From Kaistella antarctica (GTDB lineage: Bacteria; Bacteroidota; Bacteroidia; Flavobacteriales; Weeksellaceae), in contig NZ_FOIX01000002.1 in the NCBI RefSeq assembly GCF_900109615.1, forward strand, positions 186,001 to 250,000: a DNA stretch of 64,000 nucleotides, read 5' to 3'. Of this stretch, positions 28,731 to 36,683 are shown in pieces. A program made the position numbers and the translations under genes. Below the pieces are notes generated by a model. The model did not search any database, was not told the DNA's origin, and was given only the letters and a program-made list of their open reading frames with translations. Numbering within the stretch: the first letter of the stretch is position 1; each line of letters starts with the position of its first letter.

Positions 28731-28959
28731 TTTTAACGCAAAGACGCAGAGGTTTTTTTTACAAAAATGCTGTTTTGCATACGTTTTTAAGTTCGCCAAG
28801 GCGTTTCACTCAGCAAAGAAAAAAAATAAAAATAGACTAATATCCATTTTGAAAATAAGCAGGAAATTTTCCTGCGAACTTGGCTAAGTGAAACGCCGTT
28901 GCGATCGTAATTTAAGCATCGCATCTCTCAAAAACCCTTGCGCCTTCGCGTTAAAAAAA
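28731..28959. repeat. MITE-like long inverted repeat
   Basis: The left end TTTTAACGCAAAGACGCAGAG mirrors the right end read backwards, TTTTAACGCGAAGGCGCAAGG. The inner arms match too: GTTCGCCAAGGCGTTTCACTCAGCAAAG against GTTCGCAG/ACGGCGTTTCACTTAGCCAAG in reverse complement. The two ~90-nt arms enclose a ~50-nt AT-rich centre. A right-arm-like partial copy lies at 32384-32470. No gene is inside, and it fills the whole gap between DsbD-like and M16 genes. Confidence 0.7.
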
Positions 28960-29020
28960 ATCCCCATTAAAACGGATTTCAATAATTAGAATTAAAAATA
29001 AAAAATAAATAGAAAGTTAA

Positions 29021-31951
29021 ATGAAAAGAATTAAATGTTTATTTATTCTGTTGTGTGCCCTGGGAACTTCGGTTCTCAGTAACGCGCAGGAGCATGTGTG
29101 GAAAACAGAAACGTCAAACGGTTACACCTATAAATATGTGACCAATGATCCAATGCAAGCGCGTTTCTACACTTTAAAAAATGGCTTAAGTGTCATTTTA
29201 AGTCCAACCAATAAAGAACCTCGAGTTCAGGCTTTTATCGCGATCAAAGCCGGTAGCAAAACTGATCCTTCGACCAACACAGGTTTAGCGCATTATCTGG
29301 AACACTTGATGTTTAAAGGAACCGACAAATATGGTGCCCTGGATTATGCCAAAGAAAAACCTGAATTAGATAAAATCGATGCCTTATACGAAACGTTCAA
29401 TAAGACGAAAGATGAGGTGAAAAGAAAAGCCATCTATCATCAAATTGATTCTATTTCTGGCGTGGCTTCAAAATATTCCATCGCCAATGAATATGATAAA
29501 ATGATGACTTCGATTGGAGCACAGGGAACAAACGCTTTCACCAGTTTTGAGAAAACCGTTTATACCGATGATGTACCTGGAAACTCATTAGATAAATACA
29601 TGGCCGTGCAAGCGGAGCGTTTTAGAAATCCGGTTTTCCGTATTTTTCATACCGAACTGGAAGCCGTTTATGAAGAGAAAAACCGAAGTTTAGATAATGA
29701 CGGAGCGCGTGCTTTTGAAACCATGTTAGCCAACCTTTTCAAAAACCATAATTACGGACAGCAAAGTACAATTGGTACCATCGAAGATTTAAAGAATCCA
29801 TCTTTAGTGGAGATTCGTAAATATTACGACAAATACTATGTTCCTAATAATATGGGCTTGGTGCTTTCGGGAGATTTTAATCCTGATGAAGTGATTAAAA
29901 AAATCGACCAGGATTTTTCATTTTTAAAGAATAAAGAAATTGTTCCGTACACTTTTCAGCCTGAGCAAGAGATCACCACTCCGATTGTAAAAGAAGTTAC
30001 GGGTCCTGATGCTGAGAAAATAATGATTGGTTATCGTTTGCCAAATAATAAAAGCAAAGATATTTTGATTGCTGGTTTGGTCGGTCAAATTTTAAGCAAC
30101 GGAAAAGCCGGATTGCTCGATTTGAATTTAGTGAAGAAACAAAAATTGCTTTGGGCTTCTGTGAGCGTAATGCCATTGATCGATTACGGAATGTTTGTTG
30201 TTTCCGCGGCACCAACTTCGGGACAAACTTTAGATGAAGTGAAAACTTTATTGTTCCAAGAAATCGACCGTTTAAAAGCCGGAAATTTCGACCAAGAATT
30301 GTTGACGTCAATTGTCAATAATATGAAGAAGAGCGAAATTATGGAAAGCGAACATTACAGTTCTCGTGCAGATGCTTTGATGGAAGCCTTTAGCGACGAA
30401 CTAGATTGGAGAGATCAAGTTGCGGGTGTGGAAGATATTTCTAAAATCACCAAACAGCAAGTTGTAGATTTTGCCAATAAATATTTTGCGAATAATTATG
30501 TTGCAGTTTTAAAGAAAAAAGGCGAAAGTCCTGCCTCGGCACAAATTGAGAAGCCAGCGATTACGCCAGTTGAAACCAACGCTGATCAACAAAGTAGTTT
30601 TGTGAAAATGATTGACGAACTTCCTTCCACCAAGGTGAGTCCAGTCTTTTTAGATTATGACAAAGACATTCAGCGTTCAAAAATTGGTAAAGCAGAAATC
30701 CTGTACGTTCCGAATAAAGACAATCAATTGTACAGACTTCGTTACCGATATAAAATCGGAAAAAACAACGATCTGAAACAAGATCTAGCCGCGAAATATT
30801 TGTCTTTCCTAGGAACCGACAAAAAATCTTCGGAAGATATTTCTAAGCAATTTTACGAAATCGCCAGTAGTTTTAGCATTTACACCGCTGAAGATTTTAC
30901 GCTGGTAACCATTGAAGGTTTGCAGGAAAACTTTGATAAAGCCGTGAAATTATATGAAGATTTAATTTTGAATGCGAAGCCAGATGAAGAAGCCTTGACC
31001 GCTTTGAAAGCCAGACTTTCTAAGTCTAGAGCCGATATGAAGAATAACAAAGGCGCCATTCTTCAAGGATTGACTAGTTACGCGATGTACGGAAAAGACA
31101 ATAAGTTTAACTACAACTTTTCTGATGAAGCCTTGAATAAAGTAACTTCAAAAGAATTATTAGAATCGATTAAAAAACTGAATAGTTACGATCAAACGAT
31201 TATGTATTACGGTCCAGAAAGTTTAAAAAAATTGACTTCAACTTTGAAAAAACTGCATCCAGTTCCGAAGAAATTTGCAACGCCAATTGCACCAAAAGTA
31301 TTTTTTCAAAAACAGACTGATAAAAATGAAGTGTTGTTTGCAGACTATGAAATGGTTCAGGCAGAAACGCAGTGGACAAGAACTGGCGGAAACTATGACC
31401 CGAAAATGCAACCTGTTGTAACCGTTTTCAATAATTATTTCGGCGGTGGAATGGGAACCGTTGTGATTCAAACGATCCGTGAAAGTAAAGCCTTGGCTTA
31501 CAGTACGTATGCGATGTTTGTGACGCCGCGAAAAGTAGAAGACAAATATTTCGTGACGGCTTATGTTGGTTCGCAATCTGATAAATTTAAAGATGCTACC
31601 AACGCGATGAACGAGTTGTTGAACGACTTTCCACAACTTCCAGAAAATCTTGCTTTAGCCAAAACGCAAACCAAAAAGGATATTGAAAATGAAAGAATCA
31701 CCCAGGATAATATTCTTTTCGATTATTTAGGTGCGCGAGATTTAGGCTTGAAAACAGATATCAGAAAAGAGATTTATGAGCAAGCAGGCGCAGTAAGTTT
31801 CACCAACCTGAATGATTTCTTCAAAAAGAATATCGCTGGGAAACCTTATATCTATTCAGTTGTTGCTTCAGAGAAAAATCTTACGGAAGCCGATTTGAAA
31901 AAATTAGGAGACTACGAGAAATTATCATTGACGGAAATATTCGGTTATTAA
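29021..31951 (+). CDS. M16-family (insulinase-type) zinc metallopeptidase
   Basis: This 976-aa exported protease (signal to ...LSNAQ) has two fused M16 halves. The first half has the inverted zinc motif HYLEH (~90-94) and the distal metal ligand Glu in AVYEEKNRSLDND (~210). The second half (~540-976) has the same fold without an HxxEH motif, as expected for the inactive clamshell partner. Signal peptide and length fit a periplasmic oligopeptidase. It lies alone between a MITE-like repeat and a strong terminator, so its link to the upstream SusCD/thioredoxin operon is positional only. Confidence 0.93.
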   Translation: MKRIKCLFILLCALGTSVLSNAQEHVWKTETSNGYTYKYVTNDPMQARFYTLKNGLSVILSPTNKEPRVQAFIAIKAGSKTDPSTNTGLAHYLEHLMFKGTDKYGALDYAKEKPELDKIDALYETFNKTKDEVKRKAIYHQIDSISGVASKYSIANEYDKMMTSIGAQGTNAFTSFEKTVYTDDVPGNSLDKYMAVQAERFRNPVFRIFHTELEAVYEEKNRSLDNDGARAFETMLANLFKNHNYGQQSTIGTIEDLKNPSLVEIRKYYDKYYVPNNMGLVLSGDFNPDEVIKKIDQDFSFLKNKEIVPYTFQPEQEITTPIVKEVTGPDAEKIMIGYRLPNNKSKDILIAGLVGQILSNGKAGLLDLNLVKKQKLLWASVSVMPLIDYGMFVVSAAPTSGQTLDEVKTLLFQEIDRLKAGNFDQELLTSIVNNMKKSEIMESEHYSSRADALMEAFSDELDWRDQVAGVEDISKITKQQVVDFANKYFANNYVAVLKKKGESPASAQIEKPAITPVETNADQQSSFVKMIDELPSTKVSPVFLDYDKDIQRSKIGKAEILYVPNKDNQLYRLRYRYKIGKNNDLKQDLAAKYLSFLGTDKKSSEDISKQFYEIASSFSIYTAEDFTLVTIEGLQENFDKAVKLYEDLILNAKPDEEALTALKARLSKSRADMKNNKGAILQGLTSYAMYGKDNKFNYNFSDEALNKVTSKELLESIKKLNSYDQTIMYYGPESLKKLTSTLKKLHPVPKKFATPIAPKVFFQKQTDKNEVLFADYEMVQAETQWTRTGGNYDPKMQPVVTVFNNYFGGGMGTVVIQTIRESKALAYSTYAMFVTPRKVEDKYFVTAYVGSQSDKFKDATNAMNELLNDFPQLPENLALAKTQTKKDIENERITQDNILFDYLGARDLGLKTDIRKEIYEQAGAVSFTNLNDFFKKNIAGKPYIYSVVASEKNLTEADLKKLGDYEKLSLTEIFGY

Positions 31952-32007
31952 TAGTTAAGTGTTTTAAACACGATTTTATCATCAATTAATTAGTTTTTGT
32001 TGTTATT

Positions 32008-32045
32008 AAAGGAGTTCGGTATTGTACCGGACTCCTTTTTTATTT
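32008..32045 (+). terminator. Rho-independent terminator after M16 peptidase
   Basis: The 13-bp stem AAAGGAGTTCGGT / ACCGGACTCCTTT contains one G-U pair and a 5-nt loop (ATTGT). It is followed by TTTTTATTTTT and lies 57 nt after the peptidase stop. Confidence 0.9.
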
Positions 32046-32141
32046 TTTAAAATTGATACGAATTTGGTTCTAATCGGTTTCTAACTTCCTAATTTGTGTT
32101 CGATTATTTATATATTATCAATTGTAAAAAATTGTAATTTT

Positions 32142-32276
32142 TCAATAGCATCGGGCTTTAGCCCGATTTGGGAATAGGTGAGGTGAATTGGCTTTAGCCG
32201 AAACTTATAGTAGATTTTGTCTAAAGCCAATTTACACTGAAATCTCGTAAAAGCTCGAGAGCCCATTCCTATTGAT
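32142..32276. repeat. Compound REP-like palindromic element (GGCTTTAGCC core)
   Basis: A perfect palindrome ATCGGGCTTTAGCCCGAT (32150-32167) is followed by TTGGCTTTAG (32188-32197), which pairs with CTAAAGCCAA (32221-32230). The outer edges TCAATAG and CTATTGA (32142-32148, 32270-32276) are also inverted. It lies in a 551-bp gene-free gap. Apart from the terminator, this element and the partial MITE-like copy, I see only AT-rich sequence there. Confidence 0.6.
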
Positions 32277-32383
32277 TATTTTAAATTAATAATTGGATTC
32301 AGGTTCTTATCTTAAATCAATGTTTTTAAATTGTTGTCGATGTATTTTTGTGTGATAGTTAAAAGCCAAGTAAAAACAGTTTT

Positions 32384-32470
32384 ATTGCGAACCTCGCTAA
32401 GTGAAACGCCTTTGCGATCGTAATTTTAAGAAGTATTATAAATAAAATCTTTGCGACTTTGCGTTAGAAA
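32384..32470. repeat. Partial copy of the MITE-like repeat at 28731-28959
   Basis: The stretch GCTAAGTGAAACGCC, then TTGCGATCGTAATTT, then TTTGCG.CTTTGCGTTA follows the same order as the right arm of the larger element at 28872-28952, with few differences in the first 45 nt. The left arm is absent. It ends about 30 nt upstream of the pirin gene. Confidence 0.65.
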
Positions 32471-32502
32471 TATTTCTATAAACAGATATACACACAACAG
32501 AT

Positions 32503-33225
32503 ATGAAAACAGTTTACCACAAATCAGATTCCAGAGGTTTTGCAGATCACGGTTGGTTAAAATCTCACCATACCTTTAGTTTCGCAAACTATCACAATCC
32601 TGACAGAATGCACTTCGGAGTTTTACGTGTTCTTAATGATGATCAGGTTGATTCAGGAATGGGTTTCGGGACGCATCCGCATCGTGACATGGAAATTATC
32701 TCCATTCCCTTGGAAGGTGGTTTAGAACACAAGGATTCTATAGGAACAACGTCGGTGATTAGAAAAGGAGAAATTCAGGTGATGAGCGCTGGAACGGGTG
32801 TGCAACATAGCGAGTACAATAAAAACAAAGAAGAACTCGTGAAGTTTTTGCAGATTTGGATTGTTCCAAACAAAAAGAATGTAGAACCTCGTTACGATCA
32901 AATCAGTATTAAAGAAGGCGAAAGTTTAAATCATTTCCAGCAGATTCTTTCACCAAATCCAGATGATGAAGGAGTTTGGATTCACCAAAACGCCTGGTTT
33001 AATTTAGCTAAATTCGAAAAAGGAAATTCAAAAGAATATCAATTACACGATTCAAAAAATGGAGTTTATATTTTCGTTTTAAAAGGTTCCGCTAAAGTAG
33101 GTGACCAAAATTTAGAAACCAGAGACGGCTTCGGAATCTGGGAAACTGATTCCTTTATGTTAGAAGCAACAGAAGATTCCGAAATATTATTAATGGAAAT
33201 TCCCATGGATTTTCCAAAGATTTAA
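32503..33225 (+). CDS. Pirin-family bicupin protein (YhaK/quercetinase-like)
   Basis: This 240-aa cytosolic cupin belongs to the pirin family. The N-terminal cupin carries the metal-binding set: HPHRDMEIIS (His near 59 and 61), LEHKDS (His ~76) and MSAGTGVQHSEYN (His ~103). YhaK/YhhW homologues bind metal and some show quercetin dioxygenase activity. The true substrate here is unknown. It is monocistronic with its own terminator. Confidence 0.92.
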   Translation: MKTVYHKSDSRGFADHGWLKSHHTFSFANYHNPDRMHFGVLRVLNDDQVDSGMGFGTHPHRDMEIISIPLEGGLEHKDSIGTTSVIRKGEIQVMSAGTGVQHSEYNKNKEELVKFLQIWIVPNKKNVEPRYDQISIKEGESLNHFQQILSPNPDDEGVWIHQNAWFNLAKFEKGNSKEYQLHDSKNGVYIFVLKGSAKVGDQNLETRDGFGIWETDSFMLEATEDSEILLMEIPMDFPKI

Positions 33226-33250
33226 TTTTTCCTTTAAATCGAATAAAAAC

Positions 33251-33283
33251 AAAAACGGGTTGCAGTAATTGCAACCCGTTTTT
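33251..33283. terminator. Bidirectional terminator after pirin gene
   Basis: The 14-bp stem AAAAACGGGTTGCA / TGCAACCCGTTTTT has a short loop and T/A tails on both sides. It separates the convergent pirin (plus) and DUF808 (minus) genes. Confidence 0.9.
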
Positions 33284-33301
33284 GTTTTATATTTTAAAAT
33301 C

Positions 33302-34165
33302 TTATTTCTTCACCAGAGAATACACTTTCTTTCCGCCAGTTACAATTGCAAACATTGCTAAACCTGCCACAATTCCGAAAAGCGCATGTTTTGCCATTTC
33401 GGTAACTTTCGGTAAAAACTGATGAACCAATTCAATATTGTGATCAAAAATTCCACCTGAGACCAATAATAGCGCAATCGTTCCGATAATCGATAAGGCT
33501 TTAATAATAATAGGAAGAGCCTTTACTAAAAAATTCCCCAGGAAATTGAAAAATCCTTTTCCGTGCGAATTTTTGATAAGCTTATAGCCCGCATCGTCCA
33601 TTCGAACGATTACTGCTACAATTCCATACACTCCGACCGTTGCTAAAATGGCGACCACAGAAACCGTCAATATTTGGATGGCTAAATCTTTCTCTAAAAC
33701 AGAACCCAAAGCAATAATTACAATTTCTAAGGATAAAATAAAATCAGTGGTAATGGCAGACTTTACTTTAATTTTTTCGGCCTCAGCGTCATCTTTTATT
33801 TCTTCAACAACTGCTTCATGTGGATCTTTTTTATGAAATAAATATTCGATTATTTTCTCAACTCCTTCATAAGCCAAATAAAGTCCACCCAAAATCAGAA
33901 TGAATTTAATCGCTGGCGGATAAATAAACTGCAATAAAAAAGCAATCGGAATGATAATCAACTTGTTGATAAATGATCCTTTTGTAATCGACCACAGAAC
34001 GGGAATTTCACGGGAAGATAAAAAACCGGTAGCTTTCTCAGCATTTACGGCAAGATCGTCGCCCAATATTCCGGCCGTTTGTTTGGTCGCTATTTTTGAA
34101 GCAACTGCAACATCATCCATTAAAGCCGCTATATCATCTAATATTGCGAAAAATCCTGAAGCCAT
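33302..34165 (-). CDS. DUF808-family inner-membrane protein
   Basis: This 287-aa polytopic membrane protein of the DUF808/YedI family has unknown function. The N-terminus MASGFFAILDDIAALMDDVA is the family hallmark, and several hydrophobic helices follow (FINKLIIIPIAFLLQFIYPP, FILILGGLYLAYEG, AIQILTVSVVAILATVGVYG). I chose ATG 34165 over the longer frame starting with TTG at 34183, because a full promoter lies at 34181-34212 and transcription would begin between the two. Confidence 0.88.
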   Translation of the reverse strand: MASGFFAILDDIAALMDDVAVASKIATKQTAGILGDDLAVNAEKATGFLSSREIPVLWSITKGSFINKLIIIPIAFLLQFIYPPAIKFILILGGLYLAYEGVEKIIEYLFHKKDPHEAVVEEIKDDAEAEKIKVKSAITTDFILSLEIVIIALGSVLEKDLAIQILTVSVVAILATVGVYGIVAVIVRMDDAGYKLIKNSHGKGFFNFLGNFLVKALPIIIKALSIIGTIALLLVSGGIFDHNIELVHQFLPKVTEMAKHALFGIVAGLAMFAIVTGGKKVYSLVKK

Positions 34166-34180
34166 ATTTTTTGTTTGTCG

Positions 34181-34212
34181 CAAAAATAGAAAATTCCAGA
34201 AGATATTATCAA
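34181..34212 (-). promoter_or_regulatory. Promoter of DUF808 gene
   Basis: On the minus strand TTG (34210-34212) is followed after 21 nt by TATTTTTG (34181-34188), an exact match to the Bacteroidetes promoter consensus. The -7 box ends 15 nt upstream of the ATG, leaving a short leader. Confidence 0.7.
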
Positions 34213-34325
34213 GATTAATTCAATTTCGTTTAAAATTTACTACGATAAAATTGTGGAAAAATTATCATTTATAATTTTAATGTCAGCTTAAAAAATCTTA
34301 TTTTCGCAGAACTAAATTTTTAAAA

Positions 34326-34400
34326 GTGAAACTGCATTTATTACATTCACCAAAAGAAATATTCCAAGATTTTGGAAATGTAATCGACGCTGAAAAATAA
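34326..34400 (+). CDS. Possible 24-codon small protein in a short transcript
   Basis: A GTG-started frame reads MKLHLLHSPKEIFQDFGNVI and four more residues before TAA. It lies 25-30 nt after a TATTTTCG motif, one base off the -7 consensus, and a strong terminator follows immediately. I do not recognise the peptide and it has no signal sequence or membrane segment. It could equally be part of a non-coding RNA or a remnant. It is in the 307-bp gap between DUF808 and purM, which otherwise shows only the DUF808 promoter. Confidence 0.25.
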   Translation: MKLHLLHSPKEIFQDFGNVIDAEK

Positions 34401-34402
34401 AG

Positions 34403-34438
34403 AAAAAGCCGACGGTCAAAATGACTGTCGGCTTTTTT
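34403..34438 (+). terminator. Rho-independent terminator upstream of purM
   Basis: The 15-bp stem AAAAAGCCGACGGTC / GACTGTCGGCTTTTT contains one G-U pair and ends in TTTTTT. It lies 3 nt after the small frame at 34326-34400 and about 50 nt before purM. It therefore ends a transcript that starts in this gap. Confidence 0.85.
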
Positions 34439-34490
34439 ATTTTACTTAAATTCAAGATGTTTTTAGAATCCCAATATTAAAGAAGCAAAA

Positions 34491-35480
34491 ATGAGCAATA
34501 CTTATAAATCCGCCGGTGTCGATAAAGAAGAAGGTTATAAAACGATTGACAAAATAAAAACTGCGGTGGCAACAACGCACAACAAAAATGTTTTAAATAA
34601 TCTCGGCAGTTTCGGAGCATTCTACGAAATCGCTGGGTACAAAAATCCGGTCTTGGTAAGTGGAACTGATGGCGTAGGAACCAAATTGAAAGTCGCTTTA
34701 GATTCTAAAAGATACGATTCAATCGGCGTAGATTGTTTTGCGATGTGTGCCAATGACATTATTTGCCATGGTGCAAAACCTTTGTTTTTCCTGGATTATT
34801 TAGCCTGTGGAAAACTAGACGCTGATATCGCAGCCGAGATTGTGATGGGAATGGTGAAAGCTTGTAAAGACAATAATTGCGCTTTGATCGGTGGTGAAAC
34901 GGCAGAAATGCCTGGGATGTACAAACCAGGCGATTACGACGTGGCAGGTTTTTGTGTCGGAATTGTTGAAAAGGAAGATATTATTGACGGTTCAGGAATC
35001 AAACCGGGCTGTAAAATTATCGCCTTGCCAAGTTCAGGATTTCACTCGAATGGATTTTCTTTAGTACGAAAAATATTCACAGACTTTAATGAAGAGTTTG
35101 AAGGAAGACCTTTGTACGAAACGCTTCTTGTCCCCACAGAATTATATTATCAGCCGATTCATAAGATTTTAGAAGAAGTTGCGCTGTGCGGAATCGCTCA
35201 TATTACTGGTGGCGGAATTATTGAAAATATCCCGCGCATTATTCCTGAAAATATGTGTGCAACAATTGATGCGTCAAAAATTAAAATTCCATCTGTGATG
35301 TTGGAATTAGAAAAGCGCGGAAACATTGACCGTTTGGAAATGTATGGAACCTTCAACATGGGAATCGGAATGGTGGTCGTGGTTGATGAGAAACACGCTG
35401 AAAAAGTATTAAATCTTGTCGACAATGCGTACGAGATCGGAGTAGTAACGGAAGGTCCAGAAAAAATAAGTTTAGTTTAA
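34491..35480 (+). CDS. purM: Phosphoribosylformylglycinamidine cyclo-ligase (AIR synthetase)
   Basis: PurM closes the imidazole ring of AIR using ATP, the fifth step of purine synthesis. The 329-aa protein has the family features: GTDGVGTKLKVA (~62-73), the VDCFAMCANDIICHGAKPLFF core, IGGETAEMPGMY, and the C-terminal HITGGGIIENIPRI and MYGTFNMGIGMV. It is the first of the purM-purN-purH-purD-guaA series and has 78 nt to purN. Confidence 0.97.
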   Translation: MSNTYKSAGVDKEEGYKTIDKIKTAVATTHNKNVLNNLGSFGAFYEIAGYKNPVLVSGTDGVGTKLKVALDSKRYDSIGVDCFAMCANDIICHGAKPLFFLDYLACGKLDADIAAEIVMGMVKACKDNNCALIGGETAEMPGMYKPGDYDVAGFCVGIVEKEDIIDGSGIKPGCKIIALPSSGFHSNGFSLVRKIFTDFNEEFEGRPLYETLLVPTELYYQPIHKILEEVALCGIAHITGGGIIENIPRIIPENMCATIDASKIKIPSVMLELEKRGNIDRLEMYGTFNMGIGMVVVVDEKHAEKVLNLVDNAYEIGVVTEGPEKISLV

Positions 35481-35501
35481 TATTTTAAAATATCGATAAC
35501 C

Positions 35502-35541
35502 AATAAGCAAATGGCTCATTACCCATTGCTCATTGCTTATT
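35502..35541. repeat. Imperfect palindrome between purM and purN
   Basis: AATAAGCAA at 35502-35510 is the inverse of TTGCTTATT at 35533-35541. The inner part also pairs loosely (ATGGCTCATT... ACCCATTGCTCA), giving a 40-nt hairpin-forming unit. It may be a stabilising intercistronic structure in the purine operon or a degenerate repeat. Confidence 0.35.
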
Positions 35542-35558
35542 ATGTATTGTCAGAATAA

Positions 35559-36128
35559 ATGAAGAATATCGTAGTTTTAGTTTCCGGTGGCGGAACCAAC
35601 TTACAAAGAATTATAGACTGTATTGACAGTGGACAAATCCCGAATGCCAATATTTCTTTAGTTGTTGCCGACCGCGATTGTTTTGGATTGGACCGTGCAA
35701 AAAACCACGGCATTCCAACACAATTGATTCCAAGTGGGAAATCATTCTCGTCAGAATTAAAACAAATTCTTCCGGAGAACACTAATCTAATTGTCCTTGC
35801 TGGGTTTTTATCTATTTTAAATAAAGAGTTCTGCGATTCTTTTTCAGGAAAGATTGTCAATATTCATCCATCCTTATTACCAAAATTTGGTGGAAAAGGA
35901 ATGTGGGGACATCATGTTCATGAAGCTGTTTTAGCTGCCAATGAAAAAGAAAGTGGAGCAACCGTACACTACGTTACCTCCGGAATTGATGAAGGCGAAA
36001 TCATTCTTCAAAAATCATTTGAGATTTCAGAAGATGAAACTTTAGAAACCTTAGCGGAAAAAATTCATGCAGTCGAATATGAAATTTTTCCCAGAGCGAT
36101 AAATAAAGTGCTGGGAATTCCCCTCTAG
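35559..36128 (+). CDS. purN: Phosphoribosylglycinamide formyltransferase (GART)
   Basis: PurN formylates GAR with 10-formyl-THF, the third step of purine synthesis. The 189-aa length is normal. Visible motifs are VLVSGGGTNLQRII at the N-terminus, the catalytic NIHPSLLP (~107-114; Asn and His) and ATVHYVTSGIDEGEII with the catalytic-loop Asp. The final codons and TAG stop (ATTCCCCTCTAG) lie inside the left inverted repeat of the DUF559 element. The C-terminal IPL is therefore encoded by element sequence and the native end may have been replaced. Confidence 0.96.
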   Translation: MKNIVVLVSGGGTNLQRIIDCIDSGQIPNANISLVVADRDCFGLDRAKNHGIPTQLIPSGKSFSSELKQILPENTNLIVLAGFLSILNKEFCDSFSGKIVNIHPSLLPKFGGKGMWGHHVHEAVLAANEKESGATVHYVTSGIDEGEIILQKSFEISEDETLETLAEKIHAVEYEIFPRAINKVLGIPL

Positions 36129-36636
36129 TAAGAGGGGTGTCCGTAGGACGGGGTGTGTACTTAATATTATGGATAAAAAACTATTAACATATATTGACGG
36201 AGTTGAAATTTTTCGAAGAAAAATAGAAGTGCTTCCAAAGAATAAGGAACTTTTAGCCAGATCGAGAAGCTTAAGAAAGGGATACATATTGTCAGAAGTT
36301 ATATTTTGGAAACAGGTTCGAAAAAATGAATTTCATCAAATAGATTTTGACCGACAAAGAATAATTGGAAATTATATAGTTGATTTCTATATTAAATCTT
36401 TAGGAATTGTGATAGAGATAGATGGTTCAAGTCATAATTATAAAGAAGAATATGATGGAAAAAGGCAACAGTTTTTGGAATCATTAGATTTGAAAGTTTA
36501 TAGAATCTCAGATTTTAGAGTTAAGAATGATTTATTAAATGTGATGAAAGAGCTGGAAGATTATATTATTGAATATTTTTCATAATCAAATCTAACACCC
36601 CGCCTTCGGCACCCCTCTTTCAAAAAGAGGGGAATT
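36116..36636 (+). mobile_element. DUF559 endonuclease unit bounded by ~42-bp inverted hairpin repeats
   Basis: The left end (36116-36157) reads AATTCCCCTCT-AGTA-AGAGGGGTG then CCGTAGGACGGGGTGTG. The right end (36595-36636), reverse complemented, reads AATTCCCCTCTTTTTGAAAG, then AGGGGTGCCGAAGGCGGGGTGTT. Each end holds two hairpins (CCCCTCT/AGAGGGG, then a small GC stem). Between them is a single DUF559 gene. The unit separates purN from purH. There is no transposase, so movement would need help in trans or endonuclease-driven homing. I saw no clear target duplication. Confidence 0.6.
36169..36585 (+). CDS. DUF559-domain protein (Vsr-like small endonuclease fold)
   Basis: This 138-aa protein has a PD-(D/E)xK-like core of the DUF559/Vsr group. 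The sequence runs SEVIFWKQVRKNEF, FDRQRIIGNYIVDFYIKSLG with the catalytic Asp in IVDFY (~79), IVIEIDGSSHN with Glu and Asp (~89-91), and a final RISDFRVKNDL helix. Biochemical function in the family is not established; nicking or cleaving DNA is inferred from the fold. It is the only gene between two inverted hairpin repeats in the purine cluster, and it has no metabolic link to its neighbours. It looks more AT-rich than the purine genes around it. Confidence 0.85.
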   Translation: MDKKLLTYIDGVEIFRRKIEVLPKNKELLARSRSLRKGYILSEVIFWKQVRKNEFHQIDFDRQRIIGNYIVDFYIKSLGIVIEIDGSSHNYKEEYDGKRQQFLESLDLKVYRISDFRVKNDLLNVMKELEDYIIEYFS

Positions 36637-36683
36637 GAAAAAGAACTTGAAATAAACTAATAAATAGTAAAAAAGAAAGAAAG

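Noticed and set aside
31238-31636. 132-codon minus-strand frame inside the M16 gene
   Set aside because: It is antisense to a conserved peptidase and has no recognisable domain or start signal.
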